Shown piece after piece: positions 1 to 11,514 of a stretch of DNA of 64,000 nt (positions are counted from its first letter, which is position 1; each line of letters starts with the position of its first letter). Under the pieces are notes generated by a model. The model had not been told where the DNA came from and did not search any database. It saw nothing but the letters and a program-made list of their open reading frames with translations. Source of the DNA: Macrostomum hystrix (taxonomy: Eukaryota > Platyhelminthes > Macrostomidae); assembly GCA_950097015.1 (NCBI GenBank), contig CATNEN010000038.1, positions 24,589,001 to 24,653,000 on the forward strand, given 5' to 3'. The position numbers and the translations under genes were made by a program.

Positions 1-430
1 TGCCCCCTAGCTGTCCAGTCCTAGCTAGCTATTGTGCCCAGTGCCCCCCTAACTGCCTAGTCCTAGCTAGCTATCCTGCCCCCCTAGCTGTCCAGTCCTA
101 GCTAGCTATCCTGCCCCATAGCTGTCCAGTCCTAGCTAGAAATCTTGCCACCCCCCTAGGTGGCCAGTCCTAGCTAGCTATCCTGCCCCCCTTAGCTAGC
201 TATCCTGCCCCCCTAGCTAGCTATCCTGCCCCCCTAGCTAGCTATCCTGCCCCCCCTAGATAGCTATCCTGCCCCCCCTAGATAGCTATCCTGCCCCCTA
301 GCTGTCCATTCCTAGCTAGCTTTTCTGCCCCCCTAGCTGTCCAGTCCTAGCTAGCTATCCTGCCCCCCCACTAGCTGTCTAGTCCTATCTTGCCTCCCTA
401 GCTTTCTAGTCCTAGCTAGCTATCCAGTCC
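1..430. repeat. GC-rich minisatellite, inverted relative of 11515-12390
   Basis: About 430 bp of imperfect repeats built from CTAGCTAGCTATCCTGCCCC and CTAGCTGTCCAGTCCTAG. The pattern starts at the window edge, so the array is truncated. Its reverse complement is the unit seen at 11515-12390, so the two arrays are one family in opposite orientations. There is no coding potential. Confidence 0.9.
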
Positions 431-757
431 AGTCCAGTATTTATACAAGAATACTTTTTTTCTTTATAATTTATTATAAAGAATAATTTATTAAACTTGG
501 TTTATGATTTTATATTGCTAACCGAGGCACTATTTCGAAGTGATTAAATAAGGCTATATATATTTGATTTCCTAAACTATTATATGACAAATGAGATACA
601 ATTCATATTTCATTTAATTACTTAAATTAAGATAAATCTCCAGTTATGAGCAACCTGCCAACCTTACCAGGGTAGCTATACCAACCACTAGCTAGAAGGT
701 TATATTTATATACTACAAGCTGTGGCCTATAAAGCTGGATTTAACGAAGTCATTTAT
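431..757. other. AT-rich spacer, no gene seen
   Basis: AT-rich sequence between the edge minisatellite and the CCCCTG-rich tract. I see no ORF, splice-bounded exon, tRNA-like sequence or clear repeat. Confidence 0.5.
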
Positions 758-777
758 TATGTTCCCTTTATATGACA

Positions 778-1100
778 CGGACCCTGCTCTGCCCCTGCCC
801 CTGCCCCTGTCCAACTTTCGCACTGCCCTTGTCTGGCCCCTACCCCACCCCTTGCCTCTACCGATGCCCTACCCCTGCCCTAGACCCAGCCTCAGCCGCT
901 GCCCCTGCTCCAGCCCCGACCCCCTGTCCCTGCCCCTGCCCCAACCCCCTGTCCCTGCCCCTGCCCCAACCCCCTGCCCCTGCCCCAACCCCCTGTCCCT
1001 GCCCCTGCCCCAAACCCCCTGCCCCTGCCCAGTCCCATCCCCTGCCCAAACCCTGCAGTAGTCCTGCCCCTGCCCCACCACCAGCCCCTGCCCTGCTGTA
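778..1100. repeat. CCCCTG-rich simple repeat tract
   Basis: Degenerate hexamer tract (CCCCTG with CCCAAC and CCCTGT variants). All overlapping Pro/Leu-rich or Gly-rich ORFs on both strands come from the repeat. It lies just upstream of the first readable KDZ transposase exon. Confidence 0.85.
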
Positions 1101-1157
1101 GCACTACTTTGTTCCTTTTTCCTTACTGTAGTTTTCTTATGCTTTATTTTATTTCAG

Positions 1158-4100
1158 TTTCCTCGTTCAGTAAATCTTGGCATCCGAGTATCGCGGCGCC
1201 GCGGCCGTGGTTCACTCTTTCTGCCCTATAATGTCGCTAGAGCCAACTTTAACCGGCAAACTACTCAAAGCAGTCAGGAATCCGCAGCTTCTCAGCATTC
1301 TGTAGCAGATCATGTATCAGATCATGCAGAAAGGGACTGGGACGTCGTAGATTCCGTGGCAGCATCACCAAAGTTGCAGCAGCCTCTACAGGACTGGGAG
1401 CGAGAAGAACCAGTTATTGAGCAGCAGTCGTCTGCTTGTCTAAAGCAATTTATTCTACAGCCGTGCTGCCGCTGCATGAATGATGGTTTCGTATATTGTA
1501 CTACATGCGCCAGCAAATTCTGCTCGGATTGTATGAAAGATACGCATGGCACCTTTCTGGTGCACAAATTTACCGAGTGGAATGTAAGTTGACTGTTCAT
1601 AACTTCATATGAAAGTGCATCTTCTTATGTCGTGGATGTGACTTTCGTTTACTCTTCAAACTCATTATAGGGAGAGATGTACCAAGACTCTACTCCTGCT
1701 GAGCGGCCTGTCATTCATTGCTGTGTTAATTCCCGAGAGGATTTACATAGTAGCACGTCTGCTAATGTATACGACCATCTTGGTCGTACGTAATTTTTAA
1801 CATTTGCTGTGTATTGCGATGGTGCTACCCGTATTAACATTGTTTTACGTATTTACATTCTGGGGCAATATCATTTTAGATCGCATCTTTGTGTCAGTTC
1901 ATCTTTGTGCGGAATGTTCTATTAACGATGCTATGCTTATTGCGGGCTACTTTCCTGTTACAAAAGTTAGTTCCGACAAATTCATTCACAAGAGACTTCT
2001 GGATATGCTCGATTGTCTCACATCCGACGGAAAGATGTCACTTCTACGAGCTGTGCGCTGCTTGCTTACGTTTGATAATATCACTGAGGGTCGACAGCGC
2101 GTAAGTTATAAAAAACTTGTATCTTCTAGTCCTATATACTAAAAATGGGATAGTATCTTAAAATATAAATATGGTTAAGTATAGAGCGTTTTACCAACAA
2201 ACTCAAAGCCGATAACAATTGGAAAAACATTTTCGTTTCCAGACATGGCTGCATTTATACGATGCTCTTCGTCGAAACGATGTGCTTAAAAGATATAGGC
2301 AACTTCTTCGCGATGTGCTTCCTTGGCCGACCGGTTGCTTGTTGTGTCCAGATGCTGTGAGTAATAACTTGCTACTGTTTTTCGAAATTGAGCAGGTTTT
2401 CCTTAGGAAAGACGATAGACGAAGTGCACATTGTGTCTAAAATTTGCTACCCCAGCTACGGTGTCTAATTTCTAAATTGCTGCTCTTAATTAGATCACTG
2501 TTGAAATTTACTAAAATGCAAGCATTCGCATGTATACACGAATCAATAATTGTTGTAAAATTTAAATCGCGGATCCGTCAAATTATTCAGAACACTCCAG
2601 GTTCGTTGCCGTCCACAACAATCGTCACAGGAGATGGGTGCATGGGTTTGCGTCACAGACGCCGGGCTGGTCAGCAGCTGTGTCCATCACCACTCGATGG
2701 TCGTCTTCCGGCACCTTTTATTCATGTTGATGTCGATCCCAAGGAAGCTGGCGAAGATACTGCTTCGTGTTCGAATTTTCAAGCTGGCTCAGTCACTCGG
2801 AGAATTTCTTCAAGAGCCCTTGATGTTAACGGACTCTTCATGCTCTCCTGTCGCCACTCAATTATAGTTTCATGCGCTGACATCCGATCGCCAGGAGAAC
2901 GCCTTGTATACGCTGAACAATGTCTTCGATACTTCTTGGAAGCAAGTGGCGTAAATGGGGTAGTCATCTTTGTCTATGACATTGCCTGCAAGATGTTCCG
3001 TCGATTGCAGCAGATCGCGGCTGACTATCCATATGTAACCATTGTTCCTGCTGTAAACGCCTTTCATGCATTCGCTCACAAGACATCCTGCCGAGTATGT
3101 ATTTTGTGTCTCATTTATAAATTTCGTATTACATTTGTTCGTACCAAAACAAGAAAGAAAATAGTTTTGATTGTACATTATATTTTTTGCCACATATCAT
3201 TCCTATTATTTCATATTTCAGCTAAAAAACTCAGTTAGATTCGTTGAAGGCTGCGGCCTAACCGATGGCGAACACTGTGAGAGGTTGAATTCATCGTTCC
3301 GACCATACGGCCCACAGTTAAAGGAGATGCGCATTGACCACCGCACTTACACTCTAGCTCATTACATTTGGCGTTCGAATGTCAGTCACTTACTGGAATG
3401 TGGTCAGTGTTTGATTTTTTGTCCTTTTACTTTAATGCTATCTCTCTGTTCTCTGTCGCATATTTTCTCAGTTTAAAGGTTGAAAATGTATATATCCTCA
3501 ACTTTTGACAGCAAATGTATTAAAAATGGATGTCATTTATTCAGTTATTCGATGGCGGTTATCATTTATGGGCGCCGATTTATTGAAAGAATTTTTTTCA
3601 ACTTCCTCCACTCCAGGGAAATGGCTGCAAAACAGACTTCGTTTGCTGCGCAGGCACTCGGCGTCTCTGACCAGTCTCTTGCAGAAATTGCTTCCAGAAG
3701 GTAACACACTGCCTTAATTGCGGTTGTCTCGCGTGAGTAAAGCAATAAAACAGTCGTGCAATGAAATCATATTTTTCAGATCGTGAGCCGCACCAGCTAT
3801 TTCTACGAGGACAGCTGCACCTTCAGGAGTATTTAGTTGAAGAAGAATCCTCTCCGCTGACTCCATTAGAGCGCCTTCGGTGCGGAGCTGTTGAGCGGCT
3901 GCGCTTGTATGCAAGCCTTCGCCAATGCAGTGCACAAAGCGACGCCAAGGTGTACATCGCGCGATTGTCTGTTGTTCAGCGCGAAATGGCGGCCATTTGG
4001 TCCAAGGATCTGCCACAATTTTCACGGGAACCTCTGGCCACATATTACAATCCAACGGCCGATGTCTACTGCGGCGTGTCTCTATCTGAACCTGCTGCAC

Positions 4101-4312
4101 GGTATCGTCTTCTCATGATCGAAGCTTCGTCTCTATTTTCCCGAATAGGTGAGGAGAAAAATCTGATCCGCGAAGAAGCTTCGCGTCTGCAGTTACGGCT
4201 CTATCAAGAAATCGAGTCGTTACAAGGCAAAACAGGCTTGCTTTCCCATTGTCGCCATGTCCTTGAAGACCTGCGGTTTCAATGCGTTGATGTGATCGCA
4301 CAAATGCATTGA
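1158..4312 (+). mobile_element. KDZ-superfamily DNA transposon, spliced transposase with CxC2-like zinc cluster
   Basis: Transposase of the Kyakuja-Dileera-Zisupton (KDZ) superfamily, a cut-and-paste DDE transposase. Phase-compatible exons are about 1158-1583, 1671-1785, 1880-2100, 2243-2356, 2591-3094, 3222-3399, 3617-3700 and 3780-4312 (TGA), about 724 residues. The 3399 donor is weak. The first exon is open upstream of 1356 and the true start is not seen. Seen in sequence: a CxxC/CxxC/H cluster at 1460-1580 (CCRCMNDGFVYCTTC, then CSDCMKDTH) like the CxC2 cysteine cluster of KDZ proteins; a second CxxC (CLLCP); then the catalytic-core motifs GDGCMG, YDIACKM, AFHAFAHKTSC and DGEHCERLNS. These supply the two Asp and the Glu. 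The last exon is a helical C-terminal region. No in-frame stop interrupts the joined exons, so the copy may be recent. Terminal inverted repeats were not identified. Confidence 0.85.
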
Positions 4313-4856
4313 TTTTACGGTGTCGTGCAAGATAAAAGTTTTTTTCTTTCTGTTATTTTCTAACTCATTTAACTGCAACAGAAGAAATTTTTTCGATGTG
4401 TTATTGGTGTGCACAATTACTTCCTACAGTTCCCATTTATATTGTTGCAGTACAATCTTCCTTAATACGGAAAATTGTATTTCTTGTATTTCTTGCTGAC
4501 TGTGGATTTACATCAAAACAACTTTGTGAATCTACTCACTAGCGCGCTATTTTATTACTTTTGTTTTCAGTGCTGCGATTTAGTTAATAATAATTGTTAC
4601 TTTGAGCACAATTCTTATGCCACAGTGGCGAGAGAAGCGAGAATTCGCGTCCATTTTGAAAATTGATTGGATATGGTCGCAGTTACTTTGCTAAAAAGTA
4701 ACAACAAACCAAATGTCAAACCCTAAAAGGCAGTGTTAATGCGCCTTCGTTTTTTTCATAATTCTGCTTAACTACTAGCAGTAGCCGATCTACCATGAAT
4801 ATCGGAATTGACACGTAAATGCATATTTGCCTAGTCTCATTCACTGTAATTAAGCT

Positions 4857-5054
4857 GTGGAGTTCGACTATACCGTACCTTTTTGCATGCTAGTTAGGCA
4901 AGTTTGCAAGCAATTTCTGCAATTTCTGCTGGGTTGGACATCTCAATCGGACAGAACCAATGCGACTGTGAATGGTCAGCGCGGTCAGAACCTCAGCATC
5001 TGCCTGGCCATCTCACCTGCAGTCGGTCTTGTGCACTACAGAGTGTTAGGGTAA
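4857..5054 (+). pseudogene. Tc1/IS630-like transposase fragment (DDE_3 type)
   Basis: A short open stretch reads GQRGQNLSICLAISPAVGLV. It matches, residue by residue, the segment [19 protein letters not shown] of the better preserved Tc1/IS630-like element at 17233-18302. Only about 40 residues of the transposase core are recognisable and no inverted repeats were found, so this is a relic. It lies just downstream of the KDZ element. Confidence 0.6.
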
Positions 5055-5763
5055 GCAAAAGCCTGGAGGCGTACGGACACTTTGCAGACAATAATGATCG
5101 AAATAACGGATAATAAAAGTGTCGAGTGAGCAGACGGCCACTCGGACTCCATCGAACGTAACGTAAATAACCGAAGACGCTCGAGCAATGAGAACAACCA
5201 GGTGAAATAATAAACGCGGAAAGTCGAATCTTACCGGGAGCTCATAAATCGCGTCTCGGGCTAGTAGTGCAGGTCGTGCACGCGCTGACTGCTCAGTATT
5301 ATTGGCAATCCTCTGCTCTGTGCCTGCGCTCACCGCAATGCACTGTGTGGTTCTTCTAAGTGTCAAAATCTGATCTTAGGTAATCGATTTGATTCGTCGG
5401 AGTAAGAGACCGCGCGTCAAACCAAGTTTTCCGGAGCAATTAAGCAGGGTAGGGCGGTCGAGAGCGCGTTATGGCATGGCGAGCGGAGCGCACAAATAAA
5501 TAGTGGCGGGGAGGGGCGAGAGAATCAGAGCAGGGGCGGGGCCGGGCTGCGCCCTCCAGCCAATGACATTGCCAGGGGGTGGCAGACGCAAAATTGGCTC
5601 GCACCAGCCTCGCATCCATGGAGGTGAGAAGGGGAGGAGTGGGGCTTAGCCACCCCGAGTTGGGTGTTGGGGTTGGGGCAGGCTGCAGTAGAGCCGAGAG
5701 GCGAAGAAGAGAATTAGAGCGTCGAGAAAATAAGTGTTTGCAGCCAATCAGCGGCCTGCCTGG
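5055..5763. other. GC-rich spacer, no supported gene
   Basis: GC-rich sequence with a short Arg-rich ORF (5579-5767) that resembles no family I know and has no flanking exons. It may be degraded transposon or CpG-rich sequence. Nothing else is supported. Confidence 0.4.
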
Positions 5764-6330
5764 CTAAGCCGAGGGCCAGACAAACCGGAGAACCGGATTG
5801 GGCTGGTGGGGGTAATTGCAAATACACTGGGCAAGGGGTTGAGACACAAAAGTACATGTACGGGAGGAACGCAGGAAGGGCGGCACGAAGCGCCGCTCGA
5901 CACCTGCGTCCTGGTGCTTGCTGCTGCAGACTGTAGTGAGCCAGTCGAGCAAAGCTAATTGGCCGAGTATGGCGGGTGTGGCAGAAGGTTTGAGCCTTGT
6001 GACAGCCTCAGTGGTCTTCTGAGCAGTGTGTGTTATTGCATTATCGTGATGGAGAATGAAGGGCTTGGTGTCTCTGTGACGCTTGTTTTGAATGTCATGC
6101 ATCCTTCAGTACATGTACATGTAGCGATCAGAATTGATGCTTGTGTCAGGCTCCTGCATAAGCTCGATCGTAAGGGGTCCAGTGCGGTCGCAGAACAAGT
6201 GTCATGCGCATTGCCTTCTAGAAATGCCTCTCGACGAGCTTTCATGGGTGCATGGATCCGAACCTTTGATTCCCCAAACTTTTAGCTTCTTCTCGAAGAG
6301 TAGAAGTGGCTTCTCAAAGTAGTCAACGGC
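5764..6330 (-). pseudogene. mariner-family transposase relic
   Basis: Minus-strand reading gives TGPLTIELMQEPDTSINSDR followed by IQNKRHRDTKPFILHHDNAI and THTAQKT. This is the classic mariner core: the beta-strand before the second Asp, the tINSDrY block, and the LHDNA(r)pHTA motif. The reading is broken by stops and changes frame several times. The expected HPPYSPDLAPSDY block is not recognisable after THTAQKT. Dead copy, separate from the mariner element at 14595-15588. Confidence 0.75.
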
Positions 6331-6439
6331 AAAACTTTTTAACCCCCTCGTATGCAGTATACATGTAGCTTCAGACTATAGTCTTTGAAAGCAAATGAAG
6401 TCTAGAATTGAAGTTTCTCAGTTTTCTTGCTCTTGGTTT

Positions 6440-6550
6440 TGGTACCGGGTTCGGGTGTAGATGTCCGGGTCGGGTTCGAGGTTCGGGGTTGGGTGTTCGG
6501 GTTCGGGTTTTCGGGTCGGGTTTTGGTACCGGGTTCAGGTTTCCGGTGTT
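6440..6550. repeat. GGGTTCGGG-type simple repeat
   Basis: Run of GGTTCGGG and GGGTCGGGTT words with at least four closely spaced G3 runs, so G-quadruplex formation is plausible. A shorter relative sits at 7084-7142. Confidence 0.8.
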
Positions 6551-7083
6551 TTTATTATTATCAGTTTTATTTAAGTATTGCCTTATTACGTGATAAAGCG
6601 TCTTTCGAAATCGCGCCATTTCAAAAATATTTTTTTCTTAAACTGAACTGGCGTAATTTGCACTGCACTAATGAATTAATAATCGTGATGCCTTAGTCAT
6701 TCTAATGTATATAAATCATTCTACGAATTTTAGGCCTTGAATTATAATACATACATATAGATATACATATTTCTAAAGTCTAAACAGCTCATCCTAATTC
6801 TGCATTATGTCTTTAAATGGTCTTTAATTATGTTTTCTTTTTACTTCGTTAGCTATGTAATCCCACGTCAGCAACTTAAATCTGAATTTTTAACATACAA
6901 ACCTGCCTGAGGCTTTCAGGAGTAGAGGGTAAAGTGAAGAGTACGACTGTCCGAGGAGTCGAGTAGTGTAGTGATAGTGGGGGAGAAGAGTTAACAATAG
7001 AAAAGTAGAAAAAGGAAAAGGCGGTATTTTAAGACAAGTACTCTTCTTAGCCATCACTCCAAGTCCAGGAGATAGTCGGGTAA
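6551..7083. other. AT-rich spacer, nothing recognised
   Basis: No ORF with family resemblance, no tRNA-like head and no clear repeat apart from the flanking GGGTTCGGG tracts. Confidence 0.5.
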
Positions 7084-7142
7084 AGTTCGGGGTCGGGTCG
7101 GTTTTTGGGTCCGGGTCGGGTTCCGGGTTCGGGGTTTACCCC
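7084..7142. repeat. second GGGTC/GGGTT simple repeat
   Basis: Same composition as 6440-6550 (GGGTCGGG, GGGTTCGGGG), about 0.5 kb downstream in the same orientation. Confidence 0.75.
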
Positions 7143-7896
7143 AAGTCTGGTCGCCCGGTTTTGCCGAAGGCGGCATTTCATTTTTTCATATCCTTTTATG
7201 CTTATGAGTAGTGTAACATCCCTTTTACTAATGGTCCTCGTGCCAAAGTTTACAGCTCATGGTTGTTTGTGTATCAAGGAACGCATCATCAGCATGATTC
7301 TAGGTGTTGGTCGGCTAAGCCAGCGGTACAGAACTCACCTTAGGAATTTACCTTCTCTTTACCTAATTTCATGGAAAATGTAAAAAAATCTGACTGCTCG
7401 AAAACCGACATCTCGAGAACAGATGTGCAGACAAAACCTCCGATCTTATAAATAACGGACGGACGAATAAGATGCAGCCGTGAGTATCGATAAAGTATAT
7501 TATTAAAAGGAAGAATAAGCGTTTACTGTTTTAATGCCCCTACTATTTTTGTAAGCAACTATTTTAGTATACGATTGTCACTAAAAGTTCCCCACGTAAA
7601 TGTTTTTATCTTCTAAGCACTTCCCTAAATCCCAATATCCTAAAATCGAATCTGTACAATCTACCCTAAAACTAACCTACTACCAGTGCTAGGCTATGAT
7701 ATCAGAGTTATCCCTTAATATCTGTTAAAAGCTACGCTTTGATATTGTCAGTGTTACACTATTGGACATTGAAAAGTGTTCACATGAGCAAGTGAGCAAT
7801 TTCTCCCTCCTATCACAACTTGCGCAATTGAAACCTGCGCGTGTCCACCCTGAATAACTCACTCATCCCAACTAGTGATCCATTTCCCTCTCCGCA

Positions 7897-8103
7897 GTAT
7901 TGTAACTTGCGCAATTCGCACAACGCGCAAGGTGCTAAGCCTTTGGTTGGGGTGAGGGAGAGTTGGATTATTAAAGCTGCCGCTGCCCAGTATACTCGTT
8001 TACGATCCGTGCAGTTGGTCGACAATTTGGCCGGTCGCATACGACCATCCGTGGCACATGTACTGCTATCCGCCGCCTCTCAATCTGCCTCGACAGTTTT
8101 TTA
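7897..8103 (+). CDS. possible terminal exon of an unrecognised gene
   Basis: A strong pyrimidine-rich acceptor (CCCTCTCCGCAG) ends at about 7896. An open frame of roughly 68 codons follows, rich in Ala, Arg and Ser, reading RSVQLVDNLAGRIRPSVAHV before a TAG at 8101-8103. The segment is more GC-rich than its flanks. I do not recognise the family and could not assign upstream exons. It may be an exon of a decayed gene or a chance ORF. Confidence 0.25.
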
Positions 8104-8292
8104 GTTTGTACTTGAAAGAAGTGGAAAACAGGAAGCATTTTTTTTAATTCTCTTCAGCTGCACATTCTGTTCAAACATTGATAACATAAATTGCGTGCCT
8201 TGTCTAGGTCACGAAAACAATATTGCCGTTTTAATTTTTGGTGGTGGATTCAAAAGTGCAAGACTTTGTGTGCACTCGCACTACGATGATAA

Positions 8293-8462
8293 TAATATTT
8301 TTAATAATAATCGATTACGCCTGTCCCAATCTTGCCACATGTGCATCCGACAGCACAGCTGGCAGCTACTGCGCGGCGCACCTGAAGGCTGCGAACGGCT
8401 GTTCAGTCCATGGACTGAGGGGACCCGGCACCCACCCTCAATTACCACCCACCGCACCCACC
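8293..8462 (-). mobile_element. SINE family I, 3' half
   Basis: Contains the family I body motifs, read here on the + strand as ATTACGCCTGTCCC, GACAGCACAGC, GCGCGGCGCACCTGAAGGCTG and CAGTCCATGGACTG. The tRNA-like head is absent, so this is the 3' half in minus orientation. An AATAATAAT stretch marks its tail side. Confidence 0.8.
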
Positions 8463-8641
8463 CGAAACGAGCAAAATTAATCAGTAAAAACAAAAAGTTC
8501 TACATAGCTCGTACAAATCATCAAATCACAAATTATCTAATACAAAACAGCAAGACCATGTTTCAAAGCACTCAAACTACTTTGCAGTAAAATATATATT
8601 GCGAAATAACTTTGTGCTGCGCGCCATGTTAAGAAGCATAA

Positions 8642-11320
8642 TTAATCAGCAAGAACAAAAAGTTCTCCATCTTCATACAAAACATTATTAGCTAAATCCC
8701 CATCCCTTGTCGGCCCACCGCTTTCAGGCCCGCCGCTTCTAGGCCCGCTGGAGTTCGGCCCGCCGCCTCTAGGCCCGCCGCTTCCTGGTCCACCGGAGTT
8801 CGGCCCACCGCTTTCAGGCCCGCTGGAGTTCGGCCCGCCGCCTCTAGGCCCGCTGGAGTTCGGCCCGCCGCTTCTAGGCCCGCTGGAGTTCGGCCCACCG
8901 CTTTTAGGCCCGCTGGAGTTCGGCCCGCCGCCACTAGGCCCACCGCCTCTAGGCCCGCTGGAGTTCGGCCCGCCGCCACTAGGCCCACCGCTTCTAGGCC
9001 CGCTGGAGTTCGGCCCGCCGCCACTAGGCCCACCGCTTCTAGGCCCGCTGGAGTTCGGCCCGCCGCCTCTAGGCCCGCTGGAGTTCGGCCCGCCGCCTCT
9101 AGGCCCGCTGGAGTTCGGCCCGACGCCACTAGGCCCACCGCCTCTAGGCCCGCTGGAGTTCGGCCCGCCGCTTCTAGGCCCGCTGGAGTTCGGCCCGCCG
9201 CTTCTAGGCCCGCTGGAGTTCGGCCCACCGCTTCTAGGCCCGCTGGAGTTCGGCCCGCCGCCACTAGGCCCACCGCTTCTAGGCCCGCTGGAGTTCGGCC
9301 CGCCGCCACTAGGCCCACCGCTTCTAGGCCCGCTGGAGTTCGGCCCGCCGCCTCTAGGCCCGCTGGAGTTCGGCCCGCCGCCTCTAGGCCCGCTGGAGTT
9401 CGGCCCGACGCCACTAGGCCCACCGCCTCTAGGCCCGCTGGAGTTCGGCCCGCCGCTTCTAGGCCCGCTGGAGTTCGGCCCGCCGCTTCTAGGCCCGCTG
9501 GAGTTCGGCCCACCGCTTCTAGGCCTGCTGGAGTTCGGCCCGCCGCCACTAGGCCCACCGCCTCTAGGCCCGCTGGAGTTCGGCCCGCCGCCACTAGGCC
9601 CACCGCTTCTAGGCCCGCTGGAGTTCGGCCCACCGCTTCTAGGCCCGCTGGAGTTCGGCCCGCCGCCACTAGGCCCACCGCCTCTAGGCCCACTGGAGCT
9701 CGGCACACCGAAGTGCGGACCGCCGGAGCTCGGCCAGTCAAGGTCTTCTGATTGGTCGATATGGTCTTCGTTGCCTTCGGGTTCGCTTACGTCGATTGGA
9801 ACTGGAGAGAAATAAAGAAATTAAACAAAACGGCTAGTTTAAATTGAGTCATGATTTTAAAATAAGGATAAATCAGTCAGTGAATAAACGGAAACAGCTA
9901 GACGATATTTCAAAGCACTCAAACTTCTCTGCACTAATTAAAATCACCTTTATCGTATAAATCGGTAAAGTAAAGCAGTGTAAATAACGAAATAACTTCA
10001 TATTGTGCGCTAAACTAAGAAGTAAGTTTAGTTTATTAGTTAGTTTAGTTTAGTTTAGTTTAGTTTAGTTAGTAAGTAAGTAAGTTTAGCTAAGTAAGAA
10101 GTAAGAACTAAAACTAAGACCTGATCTTGATGGATGGAATACGATAGGGCTCGAAAGTGCCGCTTTAATAGACTCCATTGTCATCCATGTAGGATCGCAT
10201 AACCATGGTTCGAATTGGCCAATTATAGGCAACTTCTTCCATTGGACGCGGCCATGAAACCCTGCTGCATCTAAAATGTTAACAATCCAAAAAATGTGGC
10301 AACTTTTGTCACGTTTTGTCTATTTAACTATAATATAATCCCTAATAAAAGTAGTTTCCTATTACAATCTTACTGCTGACACATCTTAATTACCAATAAG
10401 ATTATTCATAGCCACATTGAACGCTAAAATAAATTTGATCTTCTCTAGGATCTGTCTATGCCCAAAAACCAGCTAGAGAAAAATAACTTACTATATGCAT
10501 CCTGAGCCTGCTTGCGAAGGGCCTTTCTCAAACCCATTATGCTTTTTTTAGGCGGATTTTTCAAATGGCCGATAAGCTTCTAAAAATAGTTTTAAACAGA
10601 GCATTATTAATTAATCAAGAGTAAGCGTAGGTCATTAACCAATGAGACGTGGCTCATACCTCTGACACTTGCCGCGCCAATGGATGAAGTTCTACATCTT
10701 CTGGGCTGCATGAAAAGTATGGTGGCTTATCCTGACGGGCCACAATTAAAAAAAATCTCCACGATGGGTCCTTGCGAAGCTAAACTTTTCGATAGGTGTG
10801 ATAGCAAATTAAAAAGGTGTGGTAGCGATAAAAAGTGAGTCCGCCAAGCAAAAAAATGCAGTTTACCATTTTCTCTATCGTTGAGAGCTTGGGGGCAGTC
10901 TGTGCTGCCTTTGCAGCGAGCCGCTGTCTTTCCGAGCCACAGAGAGACTTGAATCTGGCTGCCAACTCCTTCTGTTGATCTGAAAATAGAAAAGTAACAG
11001 TATAAATATATCATGCACCTTTATTACCTTTACTGTACATTCGGGATTTTGCTTTATAACAACCAATTAAAAAAATTGAGCAATTAGCTACAGTATAAAC
11101 GACTTGTCAGCTTCATGGATATGCTAAATAACTAAAATCACATCATTAAACATGTACATATACACATCCGTTTCAAGAAAAAAATGAAAAAAATGCATGA
11201 ACTTATTCTTATATTACTTACACAATTAAAAAGGATTAAGAAAGCACATACAATGAAGAATACTATCTTACCGAATCGTTTATTTTCCTGCAAAAAGGAT
11301 GAATACGCAGTGTGAACCAT
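8642..11320 (-). CDS. five-exon gene encoding a basic N-terminus and a long Gly/Pro/Ser/Asn/Arg repeat tract
   Basis: Exons on the minus strand join with consistent phases: 11320-11272, 10979-10867, 10731-10660, 10579-10492 and 9801-8642. All have GT/AG borders, giving about 493 residues. The ATG lies directly after an acceptor (TTTTGCAG), so a 5' untranslated exon or further coding exon may lie upstream. Residues 1-110 are basic and helical. [15 protein letters not shown] plus [20 protein letters not shown] weakly recalls a shortened HMG box. An acidic linker ([18 protein letters not shown]) leads into roughly 330 residues of [10 protein letters not shown] repeats with GGPSG insertions. The C-terminus is [18 protein letters not shown]. 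There is no signal peptide in this model. No family is recognised. The repeat exon is also open in a second frame, which follows from the 30-bp unit and is not evidence of coding. Confidence 0.6.
8690..9720. repeat. 30-bp coding minisatellite
   Basis: About 34 units of a 30-bp motif (GGAGTTCGGCCCGCCGCTTC on the + strand plus TAGGCCCGCT), many in higher-order blocks where a 45-bp variant alternates. A block of about 270-300 bp is repeated nearly identically at 8940-9240 and 9240-9540. The unit length is a multiple of three and stays in frame with the minus-strand exon. Confidence 0.9.
10020..10095. repeat. TTTAG/TTAGT microsatellite in intron
   Basis: Short run of TTTAGTTTAG and TAAGTAAG words inside the last intron of the minus-strand repeat-protein gene. 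Confidence 0.8.
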
Positions 11321-11514
11321 CTGCAAAAGTTAAAACGAAAAACCAGCAGGTTACAGATACTAATAACAAAACAGGTTGCAGAATTAAAAGGTACTGCAGA
11401 GCTAGGACTGATAAATAAGATAAGAAAGCAAAAGGATAAGGAATCGAATGAAGTACAGGGTACTTGGCAGGATAGCTGAAAGGACTAGAGAGCAAGGAGG
11501 CAGCGTAGCTGGGA

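Noticed and set aside
759-1104. Overlapping Pro/Leu-rich and Gly-rich ORFs on both strands
   Set aside because: All arise from the CCCCTG-type simple repeat, which lacks stop codons in several frames; no flanking exon supports them.
2870-3193. Minus-strand ORFs within the KDZ transposase
   Set aside because: Shadows of the catalytic exon on the other strand.
5579-5767. Short Arg-rich ORF in GC-rich DNA
   Set aside because: No family resemblance, no splice context, and composition-driven.
8692-9741. Second minus-strand frame reading [12 protein letters not shown] repeats
   Set aside because: Only the [10 protein letters not shown] frame continues through the acceptor at 9802 into the upstream exons in phase.
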